A model generated the notes under the pieces. It did not search any database, was not told the DNA's origin, and saw nothing but the letters and a program-made list of their open reading frames with translations. A stretch of 6,049 bases of DNA from Deltaproteobacteria bacterium (GTDB lineage Bacteria; Myxococcota_A; Polyangia; HGW-17; SLPX01). The position numbers were made by a program, and so were the translations under genes. Of this stretch, positions 1-4,956 are shown piece by piece (position 1 is the first letter of the stretch; each line of letters opens with the position of its first letter). Where the stretch lies: contig JAABSF010000185.1 in assembly GCA_011390535.1 (NCBI GenBank), positions 1-6,049 of the forward strand, given 5' to 3'.

Positions 1-245
1 TGCAAGGGATGTGGCCGGTGGACCTGGAAATTCATGACATAGAAAAAGGAGCAAGTCGCCGCCTGACCACCGAGAGCGGGAAACTGAACCAGATCCGAAT
101 TTTTGAGCCTTATTTGTTGACAGGTGACGTCCTGGGAACTCATCCCAATATGAACGACTACTACATTGCAAACCTTCGCAAGCTGGGAGTCACTGATGAA
201 GATGGGAATCTGCTGGAAGGAGACCCGGTCATTACCCCGCCTTGA
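1..245 (+). CDS. C-terminal fragment of a probable TolB/PD40-like beta-propeller protein
   Basis: The reading frame is open from the window edge and ends in two consecutive in-frame stops, TGA at 243-245 and TAA at 246-248. About 80 codons are visible. There is an ATG at position 9, but only eight bases lie upstream, so I read it as internal to a longer gene. The visible pattern is a polar 'D-L-E-I-H-D-I-E-K-G' strand-turn, then 'R-R-L-T-T', then a second hydrophobic strand 'RIFEPYLLTGDV' and 'NDYYIANL'. This resembles the blade signature of TolB/PD40 propellers (strand, D-x-x-x-G turn, RLT, next strand), so this is probably the last blade plus a short charged tail ending in Pro-Pro. No catalytic motif or membrane segment is visible, and its role is unknown. 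It converges on the rTCA cluster and is probably a separate transcription unit. The family call rests on one short blade-like stretch. Confidence 0.5.
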   Translation, partial: QGMWPVDLEIHDIEKGASRRLTTESGKLNQIRIFEPYLLTGDVLGTHPNMNDYYIANLRKLGVTDEDGNLLEGDPVITPP

Positions 246-311
246 TAAACAAGAGCCCCTATTCTCCAGCATAAATATTTACGAGAGCCGACATAGATAG
301 ATTTGAAAAAC

Positions 312-366
312 AAAGGAGCTGCATGCGCTAAGGTTTGGAAACTGTCAGGCGGTTTCCAGCTCTTTT
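312..366. terminator. Imperfect inverted repeat, candidate bidirectional terminator
   Basis: The arms 312-321 and 357-366 pair over ten positions with one G-T wobble (315/363). Inside them, 338-342 (GAAAC) pairs with 352-356 (GTTTC) around a nine-base loop. A 16-base unpaired stretch (322-337) lies on one side only. On the plus strand the right arm runs into CTCTTTTTCTTT. On the minus strand the left arm runs into CTCCTTTGTTTTTC. A T-rich tract therefore follows the stem in both directions, as expected between two converging genes. The minus-strand stem begins inside the last aclA codons and spans its stop. The large asymmetric bulge is atypical of an intrinsic terminator, which keeps confidence moderate. 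Confidence 0.4.
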
Positions 367-2201
367 TCTTTGGGAAGAGAGTACAGGATGCTCTCCCAGG
401 GTTGCCTGTAGAGGCCTTCTTTGATGCGCTTTTGATCCATGTAGTGGCCGATGAGGCCTATGGTGCGCCCAAGGAGGAACAATCCGTTGAGGCCTCCGTT
501 GGCGATGATCTCTTCAAGCTCTTCCTTTTCAAACCCAAGCTCGCACATCATGTCCAGCAAAAGGATTCCTATACACCCGTCCACATTAAGGATTAGGTTA
601 TCTTTCTTCTTTGTGGTTATGACCTCCACCTCAAGTGCGTAGTTCAGATACTCGGTCTTATTGAAATGGCGGGCGGCATAATCTTTCAGAAGTTCGACTC
701 TCTTGTCCGGGTTTCGCACGCTCTTGACCCGGTGGCCGATTCCCTGAATGTTTTTCCCCTTGGCTTTCATTTTGGCGACAAACTCGGCTGGGCTGAGTCC
801 CTCGTCAACTGCGCCCTTGATCATCTCGGCTGCGCCCGATACTGCTCCGCCGAACCGGGGGCCGATTGTCAAAATCCCGGATGCTACTGCGCTCATGAGA
901 TCTCGACCGGCGCGGGCGGTGACGATGCAGTTGTGCGCTCCTGAAACAGCGGGGCCGTGATCGGCTGTGAGGACAAGGATCAGCTCAATGAAATCCGTTG
1001 CATATTTCGGGAGCTTCTTTTTAAACCACAAGAGTCCGATGACTCCGCCTATACCGCCTCCTTCTTCGATGAAACGGCTGATGGGAACGCCTGCATACAA
1101 AAGCTCTTCACCGGAGTCGTCGGTTATGGTGGTGACGACTTCGGTTTTTCGGCGGACGAGCCCTTCCGAGAGAGCTTTTGAAAAGTCGTTCGGGACCGGT
1201 GGTGGTGTTATTTCAGGGGCTGGTTTAAATTTCCCGGTTTTTACCAGCTTGTCGTAAGTCTCTTTGATTAGAACGTCCAGGTCGTCAAAAGATTTTGGTA
1301 CCAAGGCGCCGGCTTTGCGGAGTGCTTCGTTTTTTGCGTCTGCGCTCTCTTCATTGCTGTCGGCTTTTGCGCCGGCGTGACCGAACTGAATTGAAGCGGG
1401 GAGAATTTTGGCACATGTGCCGGTGACCCAAGCAACCAAGGGTTTCGAAATTTTACCATCATTCAGGGCGTCAACGATTTTGTATTCTTCTCGGCCTCCC
1501 AGCTCGCCTAAAACCACTATCATACCTATGTTAGGGTTGGCTTCATAACGCATGACGTGCTCAAACAAGGTCGAGCCGGGGAAAGAGTCGCCCCCGATGG
1601 CGATGCCTTCACAGAGCCCGTCGGTGTTGCGCGCGATGATGTTGTAAGCTTCATTGGACATGCCGCCGGATTTGCTCACAAAGCCCACATGACCCGGTCT
1701 ATGTAGTTTGGCCTCCAAGATGTTTTCAAGCGTGCCGCCTGTGTTTGCGATCTTGAAAGCGCCTGCGGCGATACCGCCGACGGTAGCCGGCCCTATTACG
1801 GTTTTACCCAAGGTCAGCGCTTTGTTGCGAATCTCACGGGCGCGACGCTCGGGGACGCCTTCAGCGATAATCACCAGGGTGCGAATGCTGTCCTCCTCCA
1901 TCGCCTTCATGGATGTCCGATAGGCTGATCGGAAAGAGGCGAAATTAATCATAACGTCGGCCTCGGGGTGTGCCTCACAAGCGCGACGGGTTGTGCGGTA
2001 CATGGGGATGAGGATCTCTTTTTCACCCCAGAAAACTTTGTGCCAACCTTCTTTATTTTCATTTACCACGGCTACCACGCTGGGCTTGTCGCGGTTACAC
2101 GCCATGTCGAAATCCAACATGCGCTGAATAGCGTTTGCCTGTAGTCCGAAAATTATCGCCGTGGTGTCCCTGTTAAACAGTTCGTATTCTTTAGTGCTCA
2201 T
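345..2201 (-). CDS. aclA: ATP-citrate lyase, large subunit (citryl-CoA synthetase/lyase-like, AclA)
   Basis: With AclB this cytoplasmic enzyme cleaves citrate with ATP and CoA to acetyl-CoA, oxaloacetate, ADP and phosphate. It is the hallmark reaction that lets the TCA cycle run reductively. The product is 618 residues, close to the roughly 610 I recall for green sulfur bacterial AclA. The N-terminal half is succinyl-CoA synthetase alpha-like: 'SKSGGMSNE' at 176-184, 'GGDSFPGST' at 203-211, 'ELGG' at 233-236, and the phospho-histidine motif FGHAGA with His275. A proline-rich linker lies near 331-338. The C-terminal half is a citrate synthase-like domain with 'ADHGPAVSGAHN' (His415), 'GIGHRVKS' (His490) and 'NVDG' (Asp541). 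The 75- and 51-residue spacing of these three matches human ACLY His900, His975 and Asp1026. I start at the ATG giving MSTKEYELF, which has GAGGAG five bases upstream. An in-frame ATG at 2366 would add 55 residues that merely overlap aclB. Confidence 0.97.
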   Translation of the reverse strand: MSTKEYELFNRDTTAIIFGLQANAIQRMLDFDMACNRDKPSVVAVVNENKEGWHKVFWGEKEILIPMYRTTRRACEAHPEADVMINFASFRSAYRTSMKAMEEDSIRTLVIIAEGVPERRAREIRNKALTLGKTVIGPATVGGIAAGAFKIANTGGTLENILEAKLHRPGHVGFVSKSGGMSNEAYNIIARNTDGLCEGIAIGGDSFPGSTLFEHVMRYEANPNIGMIVVLGELGGREEYKIVDALNDGKISKPLVAWVTGTCAKILPASIQFGHAGAKADSNEESADAKNEALRKAGALVPKSFDDLDVLIKETYDKLVKTGKFKPAPEITPPPVPNDFSKALSEGLVRRKTEVVTTITDDSGEELLYAGVPISRFIEEGGGIGGVIGLLWFKKKLPKYATDFIELILVLTADHGPAVSGAHNCIVTARAGRDLMSAVASGILTIGPRFGGAVSGAAEMIKGAVDEGLSPAEFVAKMKAKGKNIQGIGHRVKSVRNPDKRVELLKDYAARHFNKTEYLNYALEVEVITTKKKDNLILNVDGCIGILLLDMMCELGFEKEELEEIIANGGLNGLFLLGRTIGLIGHYMDQKRIKEGLYRQPWESILYSLPKEKELETA

Positions 2202-2202
2202 G

Positions 2203-3462
2203 TCAGCTCCTCTGTTCTGAGAGTGCGTAAGATGCGATTTTCGTGATGTGAGTTTCGGGCCCGTAAACATGAATCGGAACCCCCAAATTCTCACCCAGAT
2301 TACGCATGCGTTGTAATCCCACCTTGTAGTTGGGGCCTCCTCGGCGGACGTATATCTCAACTCCAATATCTTTTATTTTTTCCGCATACTCCTTGAGGGC
2401 TCGGATGATCCCTGCAAAGGTCTTTGCCACATCGGTGAAATTGGCGATACCGCCACCTATGAGTAAATACTTTTTTCTGCCGTTGGGATCTTTTTCTCGT
2501 GTCATGAGATCTAAAATCGTTTTCGCGTAATGATAAGTTGCTTCTGCGTTGGGGTTTCCTGAATACTCGCCGTAATTGGCCAGATCCTTACCAAAGCCGA
2601 GATCCGTGATGGTGTCGGCGTAGATTACCGATGCACCGCCGCCGGCCACCATGGTCCAGATGTTGCCGGTTGGGTTTAAGACTGAAAGCTTCAGCGATGC
2701 CCCGGTTTTAGAATCCAGCTCATTCACAAAAGCTTCTTCCGGCGAAAAGCTGCGGCCGAAAGGAATAGGAAACTCTAAATCGCCCCAAACATCTCCACAC
2801 TCGAATTCAGCGGTGTCGTCTAATTTTGCCACTGTGTCCAGAGGCAGGATTTTGCCCTCTACAATGGTAAACGGGTTTATCTCGAGATAAGAAAAATGAC
2901 CGTTCACGAACAGCTCATAGAGCTCCATTACGAATTCCCGGATCATTTTCCGGTCTTTCTCCTCGAAGTGTCGTTCAACCTCTTTGTCTACGGTCGCGCC
3001 TTCGAGGTACTCACCAACCGGGACCTCAATAGTACCAACTTCATCCCACAACTCTTCAACATTCACACCTCCGCTCTTGGATAGATAGATGGTGTCGCTC
3101 TCCGGCCCCACCCGCATTGCAACGTAATACTCTTTTTCATGCGGCACAAAGGGCTCTATGAGGAAATGAGTCAGCTCGCCTTTTATGGAGCTGACCTCCA
3201 CTTCTTTGTTCATTCGTTCGGTGATCCATGCGATGGCTTCATCCCAGCTCTTATCCACAGCTATAAGGCCGTGCTTTCCGCGCTTTCCGAAGAGCTGGTC
3301 CGGTTTGACAACCAGACGTTTTTGTTTCAACCAGGGTTTGCGTTTTGCAAGTTCAGCCGGGTCTGTCTGTGGGTCCATGAGGGCAACCATACCCTCGTAA
3401 CCCGTAAGAGACCGGGAGAGCATCTTCTTGGCGTCGTATTCTCTTATGCCTCGTTTGGCCAT
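2203..3462 (-). CDS. aclB: ATP-citrate lyase, small subunit (ATP-grasp and citrate-binding, AclB)
   Basis: This is the 419-residue partner of AclA, equivalent to the N-terminal part of the single-chain eukaryotic enzyme. An ATP-grasp domain occupies roughly the first 240 residues, with 'VVKPDQLFGKRGKHGL' at 51-66. Lys53 and Arg61 align with human ACLY Lys58 and Arg66. The metal-binding part is 'LEINPF' (Asn196) followed 13 residues later by Asp209. The C-terminal domain is succinyl-CoA synthetase beta-like and binds citrate: 'MVAGGGASVIYADTI' at 271-285, 'GEYSGNP' at 298-304, 'GGGIANFTD' at 336-344 (Asn341, Thr343) and 'RRGGPNYKVGL' at 373-383 (Arg374). By my alignment these match human Asn346, Thr348 and Arg379, while human Ser343 is Gly338 here. 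The gene precedes aclA by one base, the aclBA order known from Chlorobium. Its start has AAGGAG eight bases upstream. Its untranslated leader is the 16-base repeat array described separately. Confidence 0.97.
   Translation of the reverse strand: MAKRGIREYDAKKMLSRSLTGYEGMVALMDPQTDPAELAKRKPWLKQKRLVVKPDQLFGKRGKHGLIAVDKSWDEAIAWITERMNKEVEVSSIKGELTHFLIEPFVPHEKEYYVAMRVGPESDTIYLSKSGGVNVEELWDEVGTIEVPVGEYLEGATVDKEVERHFEEKDRKMIREFVMELYELFVNGHFSYLEINPFTIVEGKILPLDTVAKLDDTAEFECGDVWGDLEFPIPFGRSFSPEEAFVNELDSKTGASLKLSVLNPTGNIWTMVAGGGASVIYADTITDLGFGKDLANYGEYSGNPNAEATYHYAKTILDLMTREKDPNGRKKYLLIGGGIANFTDVAKTFAGIIRALKEYAEKIKDIGVEIYVRRGGPNYKVGLQRMRNLGENLGVPIHVYGPETHITKIASYALSEQRS
2207..2212 (-). promoter_or_regulatory. 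aclA ribosome-binding site, inside the end of aclB
   Basis: The minus strand reads GAGGAG here, five bases before the ATG at 2201. The site lies within the last codons of aclB, whose TGA (2205-2203) is one base from the aclA ATG. This arrangement supports translational coupling, which suits two subunits needed in equal amounts. It also decides the aclA start in favour of 2201 over the upstream in-frame ATG. Confidence 0.8.
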
Positions 3463-3470
3463 AACTAATT

Positions 3471-3476
3471 CTCCTT
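3471..3476 (-). promoter_or_regulatory. aclB ribosome-binding site abutting the repeat array
   Basis: The minus strand reads AAGGAG, eight bases before the ATG at 3462. It is a strong Shine-Dalgarno site. The 16-base repeat array begins at the very next base (3477), so any structure or protein formed on the array would lie directly beside the aclB initiation site. Confidence 0.85.
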
Positions 3477-3649
3477 AGAGTTTACTAAGTAGGTTTTCCA
3501 CTGAGCAGTTTTTCCACTGAGCAGGTTTTCTACTAAGCAGGATGTCTGCTGAGCAGTTTTTCCACTGAGCAGGTTTTCTGTTAAGCAGATGATCTATAAA
3601 GAAGGTTTTTCATAAACAGATCGTCTCAAGCAGGTTGTCCATAAAAATG
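3477..3649. repeat. Degenerate 16-base tandem repeat, 11 units, in the idh-aclB gap
   Basis: Aligning on the unit-ending CAG (plus strand), the triplet or its degenerate form starts at 3490, 3506, 3522, 3538, 3554, 3570, 3586, 3602, 3617, 3631 and 3647. That is seven successive steps of exactly 16 bases, then 15, 14 and 16. The plus-strand consensus is GTTTTCYACTRAGCAG. Units at 3509-3524 and 3557-3572 are identical, and the unit at 3493-3508 differs from them by one base. Similarity falls towards idh: the four units from 3589 on are weak. There are no spacers. Sixteen is not a multiple of three, and stops occur in all minus-strand frames. The array fills 173 of the 210 bases between idh and aclB. 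Its function is unknown. It could be a neutral slippage-born minisatellite, a row of protein-binding sites, or a leader element for aclBA. Confidence 0.88.
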
Positions 3650-3662
3650 GTGTTCACCTGCT
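3629..3662 (-). other. Inverted repeat (hairpin) just downstream of idh
   Basis: The seven-base arms 3629-3635 (AGCAGGT on plus) and 3656-3662 (ACCTGCT) are perfectly complementary. Inside them, CCAT at 3639-3642 pairs with ATGG at 3647-3650 around a four-base loop, leaving an internal loop of three and five bases. In the transcript it would lie ten bases after the idh stop. No U-run follows it, so it does not look like a classical terminator. It could instead protect the acn-idh 3' end or mark a processing site. One arm is part of a tandem-repeat unit. Confidence 0.45.
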
Positions 3663-3672
3663 ATCAGAGGTT

Positions 3673-4890
3673 TCAGCCGGCCAATTTTTCTTCCAGTTTG
3701 GCCGCTACATGATCGATGAAGCCTTCCGTGGTTTGATGCTCAGATGGTTGCGGCTCCATCAGTGGGAGGAGATCTTTTGTGGCGATGCCTTGTTCGATGT
3801 TTTCAATCACAGCCTCTTCCAGTTTGTCGGCGAAGTCCATCAGCTCGGGGGTGCTGTCCAGCTCACCGCGTTTTCTAAGGGCGCCGGTCCATGCAAAGAT
3901 TGATGCCACGGAGTTTGTGGAGGTTCCATAACCTTTCTGGTGTTGGTGATAATGCCGTTTCACTGTGCCGTGGGCGGCTTCGTATTCAAAGGCGCCGGTG
4001 GGGGAGACAAGCACGCTGGTCATCATGCCGAGAGAACCAAAGCCGGCTGCGACCATATCGCTCATTACATCCCCGTCGTAATTCCTCAGCGCCCAAACAA
4101 CCCCGCCGTCTTTTTTCATTATTTGAGCCACGGCGTCATCTATGAGGAGAAAACGGTATTCAATCCCCAGTTCACTGAACTGCTCTTTTTCGGCTTCGTA
4201 TTCCTCGGCGAAGATGTCACGGAAGCGGGCGTGGTAGGTTTTGGATATTGTATCTTTAACCGAAAACCACAGGTCCATTTTTTGGTCGATCGCGTAGGCT
4301 ATGCAGTTTTTTGCAAAAATACGGATCGATTCATCGGTGTTGTGCATGCCCATGATGATTCCGGGGCTTTGGAAATCAAACATCTTGACCCTCACCGGTT
4401 CATCGGGATTGGAGGCGGGAGTGAATTTTAGATCCGTCCGTCCAGGCTCGGAGACACGATATTCCACGCTTCTATACAGATCTCCGAAAGCGTGTCGACC
4501 GATTACGATTGGTCTTTTCCAAGTTCGAACAAATGGTTTGATGTTTTTTACCATGATGGGTTTGCGGAAAATCGTCCCTTTTAGAATGTTACGGATAGTG
4601 CCGTTAGGAGACTTCCATTGTTTCGTAAGCTTGAACTCTCTAACCCTATCGTCGTCGGGAGTGATGGTGGCGCATTTAACACCGACGCCGATTTCGCCGA
4701 TGGCTTTGGCGGCGTCGATTGTAATCTGGTCACCTGTGGCCTCGCGGCTTTCCATGCCCAGGTCGAACTCAATGAGGTTTAAATCCAAGTGTTTTAAGAT
4801 GAGTTTTTGTTTTATCATGTCCCAGATGATCCGGGTCATCTCATCTCCGTTCATTTCCACGATTGGGTTCTTTGCTTTGATTTTGCCCAT
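3673..4890 (-). CDS. idh: Isocitrate dehydrogenase, NADP-dependent, eukaryotic-type (type II) homodimeric family
   Basis: This cytoplasmic enzyme interconverts isocitrate and 2-oxoglutarate plus CO2. In an rTCA cell it would run as the NADPH-driven carboxylase. The product is 405 residues and reads closely like human IDH1 (414) from 'VEMNGDEMTRIIW' at 11-23 to the C-terminus. Substrate residues visible are Thr77, Ser94 in 'KSPNGTIRN', Arg100, Arg109, Arg132 in 'IGRHAFGD', Tyr139 and Lys212, numbered as in human IDH1. The metal-binding aspartates are Asp251 ('LIDDAVAQ'), Asp274 and Asp278 ('NYDGDVMSD'). NADP binding is supported by 'AAHGTVKRHY' at 305-314, where Arg312 and His313 correspond to the residues holding the 2'-phosphate, and by Asn326 in 'TSTN'. 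It is not the E. coli Icd type nor the large monomeric type. It starts at the ATG at 4890, behind GAAAGGA, and lies 66 bases after acn. It is most likely co-transcribed with acn. Confidence 0.96.
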   Translation of the reverse strand: MGKIKAKNPIVEMNGDEMTRIIWDMIKQKLILKHLDLNLIEFDLGMESREATGDQITIDAAKAIGEIGVGVKCATITPDDDRVREFKLTKQWKSPNGTIRNILKGTIFRKPIMVKNIKPFVRTWKRPIVIGRHAFGDLYRSVEYRVSEPGRTDLKFTPASNPDEPVRVKMFDFQSPGIIMGMHNTDESIRIFAKNCIAYAIDQKMDLWFSVKDTISKTYHARFRDIFAEEYEAEKEQFSELGIEYRFLLIDDAVAQIMKKDGGVVWALRNYDGDVMSDMVAAGFGSLGMMTSVLVSPTGAFEYEAAHGTVKRHYHQHQKGYGTSTNSVASIFAWTGALRKRGELDSTPELMDFADKLEEAVIENIEQGIATKDLLPLMEPQPSEHQTTEGFIDHVAAKLEEKLAG

Positions 4891-4900
4891 GTCTTTCTGT

Positions 4901-4907
4901 TCCTTTC
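4901..4907 (-). promoter_or_regulatory. idh ribosome-binding site
   Basis: The minus strand reads GAAAGGA, ten bases before the ATG at 4890. Spacing is slightly long but acceptable. No other ATG in frame upstream competes, and family alignment (MGKIKAKNPIVEM) agrees with this start. Confidence 0.65.
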
Positions 4908-4924
4908 GGTTAAATGGGAATTGC

Positions 4925-4953
4925 GCTTTTTTGATTTATTTAACGTAAAAAGC
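4925..4953. other. Weak AT-rich inverted repeat in the acn-idh gap
   Basis: GCTTTTT at 4925-4931 pairs with AAAAAGC at 4947-4953 across a 15-base AT-rich loop. The arm is mostly A-T pairs and no T-run follows on the minus strand, so efficient termination between acn and idh is unlikely. It may be chance in AT-rich spacer DNA. Confidence 0.2.
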
Positions 4954-4956
4954 TCT

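Noticed and set aside
246..311. Extra gene or RNA in the convergent gap
   Set aside because: Only AT-rich sequence with a short AAATATTT palindrome is visible; nothing coding or structured beyond the inverted repeat already listed.
2202..2366. A longer aclA starting at the in-frame ATG at 2366, adding 55 residues
   Set aside because: The extension lies inside aclB in another frame, lacks family similarity, and the ATG at 2201 has a proper GAGGAG site and the expected AclA N-terminus.
3493..3588. DnaA-box or iteron-type replication origin, since the units contain TTTTCCACT
   Set aside because: The match to TTATCCACA has two mismatches per unit, the setting is inside a metabolic operon, and no replication gene is nearby.
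3589..3600. A -10-like TATAGAT on the minus strand in the idh-aclB gap as an internal aclBA promoter
   Set aside because: The only -35-like hexamer upstream (TTGAGA) is about 25 bases away, too far for a standard sigma-70 promoter. Transcript-start mapping could reopen the question.
3477..3649. CRISPR array
   Set aside because: Units are only 16 bases and are directly contiguous, with no unique spacers; no cas genes are in the window.
3940..4948. Long plus-strand open frames (3940-4431 and 4301-4948) opposite idh
   Set aside because: They lie antisense to a clearly conserved enzyme gene, and their translations show no recognisable domain. They are shadows of idh codon usage, as are the other plus-strand frames over aclA, aclB and acn.
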